64,000 nt of DNA from Actinomycetales bacterium. Lineage in GTDB: Bacteria > Actinomycetota > Actinomycetes > Actinomycetales > Dermatophilaceae. The notes beneath the pieces are model-generated. The model was not told the origin of the DNA, did no database searches, and worked only from the letters and a program-made list of their open reading frames with translations. Where the stretch lies: positions 744,001 through 808,000 of the forward strand of contig JADJTP010000001.1 in NCBI GenBank assembly GCA_016711095.1, read 5' to 3'. Shown here piece by piece: positions 44,921 through 52,793 of the stretch (its first letter is position 1; each line of letters opens with the position of its first letter). A program made the position numbers and the translations under genes.

Positions 44921-46521
44921 GCACGCCCGCTGATCCTGCTGGCCGGCCCGCCTGGGACGTCGACGACGATCCTGCGGGAGAGCCCTTCGGCCCGGGCGGG
45001 TGGGCAGACGGCACCACCGGGTATGCCGTCGCCGGCCTGCTGGCCGGTGTCGTGGGGCTGCTGGTGGCTGAGCTGCTCGATCTGGTCCTCACCGTCTTCG
45101 GTTGGCCGGGCTCGGGGTCCGCGGGCCGCTCCCCGGTCCTGGCCGTCGGCGGCGCGTTCGTCGACCTCACCCCGTCGTGGCTCAAGGAGTGGGCCGTCGC
45201 AAGCTTCGGCACCGGTGACAAGGCGGTGCTCTTCGTCGGCATGGCCATCGTCCTGTTGCTCGCCTTCGCTGCCATCGGGCTGCTGGCGAGGCGGCGGCAT
45301 ACGGCGGCGGTTGCCGGTCTTGGCGCTATTGGCCTGCTGGCCCTGTTGGCCCTCGCCACCCGCCCTGGAGCGGCCGGCACTGACCTGTTTCCCACCGTCG
45401 TCGGTCTCGCCGTGGCGGCCTGGACGCTGTCGTCGGTCAGGACCCGGACCGCAGCGCAGGGCCCGACCCGACGCGTGACCCTCGGCTTTGCAGGCGGCAC
45501 CGTCGCGCTCGTGTCGCTCTTGCTCGTACGCGGTCGGGGCACTCTCGGCGCGGCCGACGCCGTGGTGTCACGGGCGAGTGCCAGCGTGCCCACCGGCCTT
45601 CCCGTGCCGGCTTCCGTCGGCGCGGACCTGTCCCTGCCCGGAGTGACCCCGTGGGTGGTCCCGAACGGCGAGTTCTATCGGATCGACACGGCGCTCGTTG
45701 TCCCGCGGCTGAGTGCCCAAGCCTGGTCGCTGCGGGTCTGGGGAGAGGTCGAGCGCGAGGTCACCCTGACCTGGGCCCAACTGCTGGCGCAGCCCCTGGT
45801 GTCGAGGCACGTCACCCTGGCGTGTGTGTCCAACGAGGTCGGGGGGAATCTCGTCGGCAACGCCCTGTGGACCGGCTGGCCGGTGCGCGAGCTGTTGGCT
45901 CAGGCCGGGCCGCGTCCGGGAGCCGACATGGTTCTCTCGCGCAGCGCCGACGGGTGGACGGCGGGCACCCCGCTCCCGGTGCTCACCGACGATCGCGACG
46001 CCCTGCTCGCGATCGCCATGAACGGCGAACCGCTGCCGTTCGAACACGGCTTCCCGGTGCGCCTGGTCGTGCCGGGCCTCTACGGCTATGTCTCGGCGAC
46101 GAAATGGGTCACCGAGCTCAAGGTCACCCGGTTCGCCGTCGACATGGGCTACTGGACGCCTCGGGGGTGGTCGGCGCTGGGCCCGGTCAAGACCGCCTCG
46201 CGCATCGACGTGCCACGCTCGGGGGTGCAAGTGAGTCCTGGGACCGTAGCGGTGGCGGGAGTGGCCTGGGCGATGCACCGCGGCATACGGGCGGTGCAGG
46301 TGCGGGTGGACGACGGGCCGTGGGCCGATGCGCGGCTGGCGAGCGAGCCGACGGTCGATTCGTGGCGGCAGTGGGTCTTCGATTGGCCGGCGACGGCCGG
46401 CTCGCACGTACTGACCGTCCGCGCCCAGGACGGTGACGGGCAGTGGCAGACCGAGCAGGTCGCCCGCTCCGACCCGGACGGCGCCACCGGGCATCACGCA
46501 GTGACGGTGCGAGTGGCCTAG
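44917..46521 (+). CDS. Membrane-anchored molybdopterin-dependent oxidoreductase (sulfite oxidase-like)
   Basis: Protein of 534 residues. The N-terminal part (about 30-215) has five or so helices and anchors the enzyme. The C-terminal part faces outside: a sulfite-oxidase/YedY-like Moco domain with the probable Mo-ligand cysteine in LACVSNEVGG, followed by a dimerisation-type Ig domain. A substrate such as sulfite or protein methionine sulfoxide is possible. Its start overlaps the rdgB stop. No heme partner gene is adjacent. Confidence 0.87.
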   Translation: MSTPADPAGRPAWDVDDDPAGEPFGPGGWADGTTGYAVAGLLAGVVGLLVAELLDLVLTVFGWPGSGSAGRSPVLAVGGAFVDLTPSWLKEWAVASFGTGDKAVLFVGMAIVLLLAFAAIGLLARRRHTAAVAGLGAIGLLALLALATRPGAAGTDLFPTVVGLAVAAWTLSSVRTRTAAQGPTRRVTLGFAGGTVALVSLLLVRGRGTLGAADAVVSRASASVPTGLPVPASVGADLSLPGVTPWVVPNGEFYRIDTALVVPRLSAQAWSLRVWGEVEREVTLTWAQLLAQPLVSRHVTLACVSNEVGGNLVGNALWTGWPVRELLAQAGPRPGADMVLSRSADGWTAGTPLPVLTDDRDALLAIAMNGEPLPFEHGFPVRLVVPGLYGYVSATKWVTELKVTRFAVDMGYWTPRGWSALGPVKTASRIDVPRSGVQVSPGTVAVAGVAWAMHRGIRAVQVRVDDGPWADARLASEPTVDSWRQWVFDWPATAGSHVLTVRAQDGDGQWQTEQVARSDPDGATGHHAVTVRVA

Positions 46522-46534
46522 CAAGCTCTGGCCG

Positions 46535-46608
46535 GCTTGGCAGGTCTTGCCAGCTTGGGCAGGTCTAGCCAGCTTTTGCAGGTCTAGCAGCTTGGGCAGG
46601 TCTGGGCA
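46535..46608. repeat. About 19-bp tandem repeat (GCTTGGGCAGGTCTAGCCA type), four units
   Basis: Units begin at 46535, 46553, 46572 and 46590, with 18- or 19-bp spacing and a few changes. The array fills the gap between the oxidoreductase gene and tRNA-Leu. Confidence 0.8.
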
Positions 46609-46648
46609 TGTCTTGCCCTCCCGTGGTGGGCTCTAGAGTGGTCGCCGC

Positions 46649-46730
46649 GCGCACGTGGCGGAATTGGCAGACGCGCCAGATTTAGGTTCTGGTGCCTTCG
46701 GGTGTGCGGGTTCGAGTCCCGCCGTGCGCA
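46649..46730 (+). tRNA. tRNA-Leu (UAG)
   Basis: Acceptor GCGCACG pairs with CGTGCGC. Anticodon loop TTTAGGT reads TAG. It has the long variable arm of a class II tRNA and a T-arm with GGGTTCGAGTCCC. CCA is not encoded. Confidence 0.96.
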
Positions 46731-46780
46731 CCGTGCGACCCAGGCGCTGTGCGATCCCGTCCATCACCCCTGCCCACCTG

Positions 46781-46846
46781 CTATTCGGAGGTTACGTCCC
46801 TGATCGGAGGCCTCCAGCCTCCGATCAGGGACACAACCTCCGAACA
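46781..46846. repeat. Nested inverted-repeat element, copy 2
   Basis: Outer arms TTCGGAGGTT (46784) and AACCTCCGAA (46835) enclose a perfect 16-bp stem, 46796-46811 against 46817-46832, with a 5-nt loop. It shares its outer arms with the element at 10202-10266. It lies between tRNA-Leu and the convergent end of cbiO and may be a bidirectional terminator. Confidence 0.75.
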
Positions 46847-46886
46847 GGGGCGGGAGGCGGGGGAGGCGGGTCGGGACGTTGCCGCC

Positions 46887-47642
46887 CTAGTGTCGGCGGG
46901 CCGGGTCGAAACCGAAGGGCAGCTCCAACCGGTGCGCGGCCATCAGCTCGCCATCGGCGAGCACCGCTCGCGTCGGCCCGTCGGCGACGATGACGCCGCC
47001 GGAGAGGATCACCGACCGCTCGCACAGCTGCAGGGCGTAGGGCAGGTCGTGAGTCACCATGAGGACGGTGACGTCGAGCTCGGCGACGATCTCGGCAAGC
47101 TCGCGCCGCGAGGCCGGATCGAGGTTGGACGACGGCTCGTCGAGCACGAGGATCTCCGGCCGCATCGCGAGCACCGTCGCCACGGCCACCCGGCGGCGCT
47201 GCCCGAAGGAAAGGTGGTGGGGAGGACGGCTCGCGTATGCCGTCATCCCGACTCGCTCGAGCGCCTCACCGACGCGCTCGTCCAGCTGCGCCCCGCGCAG
47301 GCCGAGATTGGCGGGCCCGAAGGCCACGTCGTCGCGGACCGTGGGCATGAAGAGCTGGTCGTCGGGATCCTGGAAGACGATGCCGACCCGGCGTCGGATC
47401 TCCGCGAGCGTGTCCCGGCGGACCGGCATACCGGAGATCTCGATGCGTCCCTCACCCTGAGCCGATGACGGCCCGAGCACGCCGTTGAGGTGCAGCACGA
47501 AGGTCGTCTTCCCGGCCCCGTTGGGCCCGAGCAGGGCGACCCGCTCGCCCCGGTGGACGTGTAGGTCGACCCCCCACAGTGCTTGGGTGCCGTCGGGATA
47601 GGCGTAGGTGAGCCCACGGACGTCGAGGACGGGGGTGCTCAC
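46887..47642 (-). CDS. cbiO: ECF-type cobalt/nickel transporter ATPase CbiO
   Basis: ATP-binding subunit of 251 residues. Walker A GPNGAGKT, the Q-loop in [13 protein letters not shown], signature LSFGQRRR and Walker [14 protein letters not shown] are typical of energy-coupling-factor ATPases. Last gene of the cbiM-PDGLE-cbiQ-cbiO operon, starting by 4-nt overlap with cbiQ. Drives uptake of nickel or cobalt into the cytoplasm. Confidence 0.93.
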   Translation of the reverse strand: MSTPVLDVRGLTYAYPDGTQALWGVDLHVHRGERVALLGPNGAGKTTFVLHLNGVLGPSSAQGEGRIEISGMPVRRDTLAEIRRRVGIVFQDPDDQLFMPTVRDDVAFGPANLGLRGAQLDERVGEALERVGMTAYASRPPHHLSFGQRRRVAVATVLAMRPEILVLDEPSSNLDPASRRELAEIVAELDVTVLMVTHDLPYALQLCERSVILSGGVIVADGPTRAVLADGELMAAHRLELPFGFDPARRH

Positions 47643-48406
47643 CCGAGCACCGCCTGACCGGCCAACGCGAGGGCAGCGACGGTTGGCAGCGCCGCGCCGG
47701 CCAGCACCTGCGCCGGCCCAATCGCGGCGGGCGCTGCGAGCGTGGGCAGCGACCCGGTATACCCGCGGGAGAGCATCGCCAGGTGCACTCGCTCACCCCG
47801 TTCGTAGGACCGCACGAACAAGACGCCGAGCGACCGGGCAAGGACCGGCCAATGCCGGGGTGACCGCGCGTCGAACAGACGCGAGGTCCGTGCCACCGAC
47901 ATCCGGCGCCATTCGGCGGCCACGACGTCGACGTAACGGACCATGAACCCCATGATCTCCACGAGCCGCGCGGGGACCCGCAGGCGCGCCAGGCCCACGA
48001 GCAGGTCCGCCGGTTCGGTCGTCGCCGCGAGCAGCAGCGCGGTGAGCACGCCCAGGGTGCCCTTGGCCAGCAGGGCTCCCGCGGCGACCAGCCCCGGCTC
48101 GGACACGCTCAGGCCTAGGACGTCGACTCGGGGTCCGGTGGCGATGAACGGCATGGCTAGGGCGAAGGCGACGAAGGGCACCTCCACGACGGCCCGTTTG
48201 AGCAGGTATGCCGCGGGCACCCGCGCCGCTCGCATGGCGACGAGCAGCGCGAGGAGGTGGACGGCATACGGCCAGGTGGCCCCGCGCGGGGTGGCGACGA
48301 CCAGGAGCACGAAGCCCAGAGCGGAGGCGATCTTGAGGTGAGCCGGCAAGCGGTGCACCAGGGAATGTGCGTGATAGTGCAGGGTGTGGCCGTGCTCAGC
48401 GCCCAC
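47639..48406 (-). CDS. cbiQ: ECF transporter transmembrane component CbiQ
   Basis: Coupling membrane subunit of 255 residues with about five helices and the cytosolic Ala-Arg-Gly type motifs that bind the ATPase (RRMSVARTSRLF, MLSRGY). An N-terminal His-rich stretch (HGHTLHYHAHSLVH) may handle metal. Overlaps the PDGLE gene by 11 nt and cbiO by 4 nt. Confidence 0.9.
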   Translation of the reverse strand: MGAEHGHTLHYHAHSLVHRLPAHLKIASALGFVLLVVATPRGATWPYAVHLLALLVAMRAARVPAAYLLKRAVVEVPFVAFALAMPFIATGPRVDVLGLSVSEPGLVAAGALLAKGTLGVLTALLLAATTEPADLLVGLARLRVPARLVEIMGFMVRYVDVVAAEWRRMSVARTSRLFDARSPRHWPVLARSLGVLFVRSYERGERVHLAMLSRGYTGSLPTLAAPAAIGPAQVLAGAALPTVAALALAGQAVLG

Positions 48407-48689
48407 GACGGACCAGTCGGGTGAGCACGAGCGACACGAGCAGGACGATGGCCAGACCGATCAAGGCGCCACCCTCGTAGGTGAGCAACCCGGTCCGCTC
48501 AAGCGCGGCGGCGGAGACGCCGGTGTCCTCGGTCACCCGCTCGAGACCGTCGGGCTCGCTGGACGCGAAACGGGCGATCACGCCGGCGACGAGCAGGATG
48601 ACGGCGATCGCCGCGACCACCAGGGGCCAACCTCGTCGGGGCGAGCCGACTGTGGTGACCGAGCTGGCTTCCCCGCCGGTGCCGGTCAC
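48396..48689 (-). CDS. PDGLE domain protein (CbiN-like)
   Basis: Small membrane protein of 97 residues with two helices flanking the PDGLE signature (ASSEPDGLERV). In Co/Ni transporters this protein takes the place of CbiN and supports the CbiM substrate subunit. It starts 4 nt before the cbiM stop and overlaps cbiQ by 11 nt. Confidence 0.9.
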   Translation of the reverse strand: MTGTGGEASSVTTVGSPRRGWPLVVAAIAVILLVAGVIARFASSEPDGLERVTEDTGVSAAALERTGLLTYEGGALIGLAIVLLVSLVLTRLVRRGR

Positions 48690-49375
48690 GAGTGCACCCC
48701 CGGTCGGGTGGGCAGTCGCTCAGGCGAGCGCAGGGACCGGGCAACATGGACGAGGTCGGGGCGAACCCCGACGACCGTGCCCACGACGAGGGCCGTGAGG
48801 ACCGCCTCACCGAGGCCGATGAGGGTGTGCACAGAGACCATCCCGGTGAGAAGAGTGTCGACCTGGACCGGCACCGTCCCCCCGACGGCGAAGAGTCCAG
48901 TGAAGGTGAGCGCCGCCGCGACGACGGACAGCAGACCACCCAGCCCGGCAGCGACCGGGACCGAGCTCAGCCGGCGCGGCATCACCGAGAGCGAAAGGCG
49001 GACAACGGCATAGCCGACCCACACCCCGACCACGCCCATGAGGGTGATGTTGGTGCCCAGGGCGGTGAGGCCGCCGTCGGCGAAGAGCAGCGCCTGCACC
49101 CCGAGCACGACAGTGAGGCACAGGGTCGCGGTCCACGGTCCGACGAGCACGGCGGCGAGGGCACCGCCCAGCAGGTGGCCCGACGTGCCGGCGGCAACGG
49201 GGAAGTTCACCATCTGGGCGGCGAAGATGAAGGTCGCGACCAAGCCCGCCAACGGAGCGCTGCGGTCATCGAGTTCACGCCGGCTGCCACGCAGGGACGC
49301 AGCGATCGCTCCCGCCGCGACAACCGCGGTGGCCACCGAGGTCGTTGCGTCGAGGAATCCGTCGGGGACATGCAT
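48686..49375 (-). CDS. cbiM: Cobalt/nickel ECF substrate-binding subunit CbiM
   Basis: Membrane S-component of 229 residues. The invariant N-terminus MHVPDGFLD fixes the start, because the amino group and His2 of this motif bind the metal. His-rich loops (GTSGHLLGG, MVSVHTLIGLGE) follow. It heads the four-gene operon. A Nur-like palindrome lies 74 nt upstream, so nickel rather than cobalt is the more likely substrate. Confidence 0.93.
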   Translation of the reverse strand: MHVPDGFLDATTSVATAVVAAGAIAASLRGSRRELDDRSAPLAGLVATFIFAAQMVNFPVAAGTSGHLLGGALAAVLVGPWTATLCLTVVLGVQALLFADGGLTALGTNITLMGVVGVWVGYAVVRLSLSVMPRRLSSVPVAAGLGGLLSVVAAALTFTGLFAVGGTVPVQVDTLLTGMVSVHTLIGLGEAVLTALVVGTVVGVRPDLVHVARSLRSPERLPTRPGVHS

Positions 49376-49448
49376 GCTGCCGCCTCTCGCCGGGGTAGCG
49401 TGTGCCCGGATGCTCCGGGAGCCGGTGTGCGCGCCGACTCCGGCATCT

Positions 49449-49469
49449 TATTGCGAATGGGTCGCAATA
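49449..49469. promoter_or_regulatory. Nur-like palindrome between cbiM and peroxiredoxin
   Basis: TATTGCGA-N5-TCGCAATA is a perfect 8-5-8 palindrome. It fits the published Streptomyces Nur box (tTGCaa-N5-ttGCAA), the site of a nickel-responsive Fur-family repressor. It sits 74 nt from cbiM and 22 nt from the divergent peroxiredoxin, so both may be nickel-controlled. Confidence 0.65.
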
Positions 49470-49490
49470 GCCATCGCGAAGGAGCCGTCC

Positions 49491-49958
49491 GTGAGTGCCC
49501 GACTGCAGCCCGGAGACACAGCGCCCGCCTTCACCCTCAGCGATGACACCGGTGCCGAGGTGTCGCTGTCGGACTTCGCCGGGCGCAGGGTCATCGTCTA
49601 CTTCTATCCGGCGGCGCTGACCCCAGGCTGCACGACCCAGGCGTGCGACTTCTCCGACTCGCTCGATTCGCTCGCCGCCCAGGGCGTCGACGTCGTCGGC
49701 ATCTCTCCAGACCCGCCGGCCAAATTGGCGAAGTTCCGGGCTAAGGAGGGGCTGACGATTTCCCTGCTGTCTGACCCCGACAGGGCGACGCTCACGGCAT
49801 ACGGGGCGTTCGGGGAGAAGAAGCTCTATGGCAAGACAGTCGTCGGGGTGATCCGTTCGACGTTCGTCGTCGCCGAGGACGGGACGATCGCTGACGCGCG
49901 CTACAACGTGAAGGCGACTGGCCACGTCGCCAAGCTGCGCCAGGACCTCGGTCTGTGA
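49491..49958 (+). CDS. bcp: Peroxiredoxin (BCP/PrxQ type)
   Basis: Thiol peroxidase of 155 residues. The peroxidatic Cys lies in ALTPGCTTQACDF, and the second cysteine five residues on is the usual PrxQ resolving Cys. GTG 49491 follows GAAGGA. It is divergent from the nickel importer and shares the Nur-like site, a pairing that recalls Nur control of superoxide dismutases in Streptomyces. Confidence 0.93.
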   Translation: MSARLQPGDTAPAFTLSDDTGAEVSLSDFAGRRVIVYFYPAALTPGCTTQACDFSDSLDSLAAQGVDVVGISPDPPAKLAKFRAKEGLTISLLSDPDRATLTAYGAFGEKKLYGKTVVGVIRSTFVVAEDGTIADARYNVKATGHVAKLRQDLGL

Positions 49959-50003
49959 TCAGCCGCTCGATAGGCTGAGCCCGACGACGAAAGGGAGCCC
50001 GTC

Positions 50004-50267
50004 ATGAGCGAAGGACAGTCGGCCGCGCAACTCGAGGCCGAGATCGAGGCCGTGCGTGCTCGCCTCGCCGGCACGATCGATGAGCTCGCGTTCCGAGCCC
50101 AGCCCAAGCAGATCGCGCTGCGCCAGTCCGAGTCCATCCGGGCGTCGTTCCGGGCCGCGACGAGGGCCGAGGACGGCTCGCTGCGCACCGAGCGGATTGC
50201 GTCCGTGTTAGGCGTGGTCGCGGCGTTGGCCATCGGTCTGGGCCTGCTTCGCCGCCGCAACAGCTGA
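50004..50267 (+). CDS. DUF3618 membrane-anchored protein
   Basis: Small protein of 87 residues: an acidic coiled-coil segment (AQLEAEIEAVRARLAGTIDEL) and one C-terminal helix with an Arg tail. DUF3618 proteins accompany phage-shock-like or membrane-stress proteins in actinobacteria; function unknown. Its last codons and stop are part of a 19-bp tandem repeat. Confidence 0.85.
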   Translation: MSEGQSAAQLEAEIEAVRARLAGTIDELAFRAQPKQIALRQSESIRASFRAATRAEDGSLRTERIASVLGVVAALAIGLGLLRRRNS

Positions 50268-50305
50268 GCGCCGCCGCAACAGCTGAGCGCCGCCGCAACA
50301 GCGCG
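50250..50305. repeat. 19-bp tandem repeat, three units
   Basis: CGCCGCCGCAACAGCTGAG at 50250 and 50269, and a variant third unit at 50288. It encodes the C-terminus and stop of the DUF3618 protein, so each extra unit repeats the stop. Confidence 0.85.
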
Positions 50306-50330
50306 AGGGGGCGGGGCTGGGGGTCTCAGG

Positions 50331-50492
50331 CGGCTGCGGCAGACCGTGGCGTCACGGAACGACCCGGTATGCCGCGAGGGCGGCTGCGGCAGACCGTGGA
50401 GTCACTCAACGACCCGGTATGCCGCGAGGGCGGCTCCCGCAGACCGTGGAGTCACTCAACGACCCGGTATGCCGCGAGGGCGGCTCCCGCAG
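50331..50492. repeat. 50-bp tandem repeat, 3.2 units, each with a GTATGCCG motif
   Basis: Units begin at 50331, 50381 and 50431, with a partial one from 50481. Each contains AGACCGTGG and ACGACCCGGTATGCCGCGAG. The spacing is exact, so unequal crossing-over or slippage made it recently. The rest of 50268-50564 shows no gene. Confidence 0.9.
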
Positions 50493-50564
50493 GAACCGCC
50501 CTTTACGGGTCGTGCCACGTGGTGCGCCGCTAGGGATGGTTCCGCGGCCGGACTTGGTCGCGCT

Positions 50565-52262
50565 TCACAAGAGTTGGACGTTCTGTTGATACTCGAAGTG
50601 AGTCTTTACGCGGTCCGTGACGTCTACGTTCACAAGTTTGCTCGACGGCGGAGCGAAGCCTGCAAGCCCGGCGGCGGCCTGTCCAGCCTGTGCGGCCGCG
50701 TAGACGAGCTTCAGGACCTTGTCTTTCCTCGAGTGATATCCGTAGACAGATTCGTCAACTGCGGCGGTCAGCGCGTCCCAATTGCTCTTGGCCCCGACGG
50801 CTGCGCCAAGAAGGTGCGCGCTTTGGATCCGCGGTCCGCCCGGCTTTGTGCCGAGAGCCTCGGCCGCGACGGCCATGACGCGGGCACCGAGGCTGTGGCC
50901 GATGAGCACATAGGACTCGGCCTCCGTGCGGGCGAGGAGGTCGCCGACGATGACACCGGTCTTGTCAGCACGGCTTTTGGCGACATGCCAAGGGTTCTTG
51001 GCGACGTCGGCGACAAACAGTGTTGGCCCGACGAAATGGCCGAAGAATTTTGCTCCAACCTTGGTGGCGTGCGCGGCTGCTCCCTGGATGGCGCTGACGC
51101 CGGTCGCCGTCCCCAGCAGTTGACCGGTTAGTACGCCAAAATCCTTCAGTTCCTTGGCGCCCCATCGCACGCGGTACACGGGCGAGTCCGGGTACCGCGC
51201 ATTCACGATGGGCCGCCAGCCGCCCCATTTCTCATTATCGCCCTCGGTCAGGAAGCCGTTGGCCACCAGGACAGGCACGCCCCCCTTGCCGGGGCGCAGC
51301 AACTCGATGCGGAAGGACCTGTCCTCCCGAAGGTAGGCGTTAGACACGGAAGCGCCGAGCGTTCCTCCCACAGCAGCACCGACGGCCGTGACAACGGCAG
51401 TACCCCCGGCGATACCCAGTCCGCCGACGGCGAGGCTGCCACCACCGAGCAGGGCGAGGCCGTGCGAGGTTGCGGCGGCTCCAGACAGGCCGCCAAAGAC
51501 TCCGAGGGAGCCGATTGCCCCGCCGATCGCGGGGGCGGCGATGAGCGCTAGCGGTGCCGCGACGACCAGGCCCACACCGCCCAATGCGACACGTTTGGAT
51601 GCAGTGCTCAAGTCAGGCCGCTCGTACTGCAGGAAGTCCTCGTAGTCGTGAAGCTCACCGAAGCTCCCCTGGGCCTTCTCGAAGCCCGGAATCTCGTGGC
51701 GGTGTTCGGCGCAGTATTGCGGGACGCGTATCGCACCGCGCTCCCGCACGGCCATGTTGTCGCAGCCAGGGGCCACACACGGAAGCGTCGGCGACCCGCA
51801 TCCTTGGCACACGTACACAGGCAGTTGCCCCGCCGGCCGGTTCGACTTGAGGTGCTCGGTCTTGGCGAAGCACGACGAACACCAACCGTGCTTCGGCTCA
51901 TAGGGTGAAAGGTCGTCGGCGACGTCAGCAATCCATTGCGCGACCTTCGCGTAGGCGTTTGAGCGTTTCTCGGCCGCCTTCTTCCGCTCCTCCGCCTGCT
52001 TCAACGCAGTATTTTGCCCCTTCGGGTCAGCCACCTCCAAGGCAGCCGCAAAGGATGTGGTGCGCGCCTCATGCCACGTCTTGGCGAAGGCCCACGCGTT
52101 ACTCAGCAGTGCGGGGTTTTCCTTTAGGACCCCGTCGCTTTCGACAGTGGGCTCGAGGTCGGTGATGTTTCCGGCCAGCGTGAGGGTCGCGCCCTGATCG
52201 GATACCACCTCGACCCTGAGATGCGTTCCCTCAACGACGTGGGCGTGAATCGATCCTGACAT
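50565..52262 (-). CDS. DUF726 (TMCO4-like) alpha/beta hydrolase with zinc ribbons
   Basis: Protein of 565 residues. Residues about 90-195 hold Cys/His clusters (CSSCFAKT, CQGCGSP, CVAPGCD, YCAEHRHE), probably zinc-binding. A long Gly/Ala hydrophobic region (about 215-315) should insert in membranes. The C-terminal hydrolase has the nucleophile elbow GHSLGARV. Eukaryotic TMCO4/YFD4-type proteins share this DUF726 part. Lipase or transacylase activity is inferred. The gene is less GC-rich than its neighbours, stands alone next to tRNA-Lys, and has no GTATGCCG motif, so it looks acquired. Confidence 0.8.
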   Translation of the reverse strand: MSGSIHAHVVEGTHLRVEVVSDQGATLTLAGNITDLEPTVESDGVLKENPALLSNAWAFAKTWHEARTTSFAAALEVADPKGQNTALKQAEERKKAAEKRSNAYAKVAQWIADVADDLSPYEPKHGWCSSCFAKTEHLKSNRPAGQLPVYVCQGCGSPTLPCVAPGCDNMAVRERGAIRVPQYCAEHRHEIPGFEKAQGSFGELHDYEDFLQYERPDLSTASKRVALGGVGLVVAAPLALIAAPAIGGAIGSLGVFGGLSGAAATSHGLALLGGGSLAVGGLGIAGGTAVVTAVGAAVGGTLGASVSNAYLREDRSFRIELLRPGKGGVPVLVANGFLTEGDNEKWGGWRPIVNARYPDSPVYRVRWGAKELKDFGVLTGQLLGTATGVSAIQGAAAHATKVGAKFFGHFVGPTLFVADVAKNPWHVAKSRADKTGVIVGDLLARTEAESYVLIGHSLGARVMAVAAEALGTKPGGPRIQSAHLLGAAVGAKSNWDALTAAVDESVYGYHSRKDKVLKLVYAAAQAGQAAAGLAGFAPPSSKLVNVDVTDRVKTHFEYQQNVQLL

Positions 52263-52656
52263 GACCGAATCGTTCCACAACCTCAATCTGCCCCAGTGGT
52301 TGGGGCCGGAAAGAGGTGGGAACCACGGGACAGGTAGCTTTGTGATGGCGGGCCCTACCCACCCGGCGTCCACGGGGTTCTCTAGGCGCCCGCTCGGCGC
52401 CCGCCGCGGTGGCGAGATCTGTCGGCGCAGCGAGCCGAACCGGCCCAGTCGGCGGATCCGTCGGCCACTGCCGACCACTGAGAAAGTGAGCCTGACGCCC
52501 ACGGAGCGGCGCACCTTCGCCGTCGGGCTGTGACGCGCTCAAGCCATCTGGTCGATGCGCCCTCCACCGCGGACGCGCCCGACTCATGAGTGGAGGATTT
52601 CCTAGACGACAGCAGTAGAGCCCGGCCCAACCGGCCGGGCTCTTGACCTGCAAAGT
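52263..52656. other. 394-nt region without a convincing gene
   Basis: It separates the DUF726 gene from tRNA-Lys. Apart from the terminator hairpin at 52617-52644 I see nothing I can support. Short frames here have shuffled, Arg/Pro-rich composition. Confidence 0.55.
52617..52644 (-). terminator. Strong hairpin after tRNA-Lys
   Basis: AGAGCCCGGCC (52617-52627) pairs with GGCCGGGCTCT (52633-52643) across 5 nt. It lies just downstream of tRNA-Lys, which reads leftwards. No T-tract follows on that strand. Confidence 0.7.
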
Positions 52657-52731
52657 TGGTGCGCCGCCAGGGATTCGAACCCCGAACCCAGTGATTAAGA
52701 GTCACTTGCTCTGCCATTGAGCTAGCGGCGC
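52657..52731 (-). tRNA. tRNA-Lys (CUU)
   Basis: Acceptor GCGCCGC pairs with GCGGCGC; anticodon loop CTCTTAA reads CTT. The T-arm is GGGGTTCGAATCCC. The CCA end is encoded (TGGT at 52657-52660 on the plus strand). Confidence 0.96.
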
Positions 52732-52793
52732 TAGCCGAGCGGAAACTCTACAGGGTGGCCGGCATCGGCAGGAAATCGGCTGCTCGGCTCCAC

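Noticed and set aside
50331..50492. CRISPR array
   Set aside because: The 50-bp units are contiguous with no unique spacers and no cas genes nearby; simple tandem repeat.
52261..52533. 90-codon plus-strand frame after the DUF726 gene
   Set aside because: Starts back-to-back with the DUF726 start, no ribosome site and shuffled composition.
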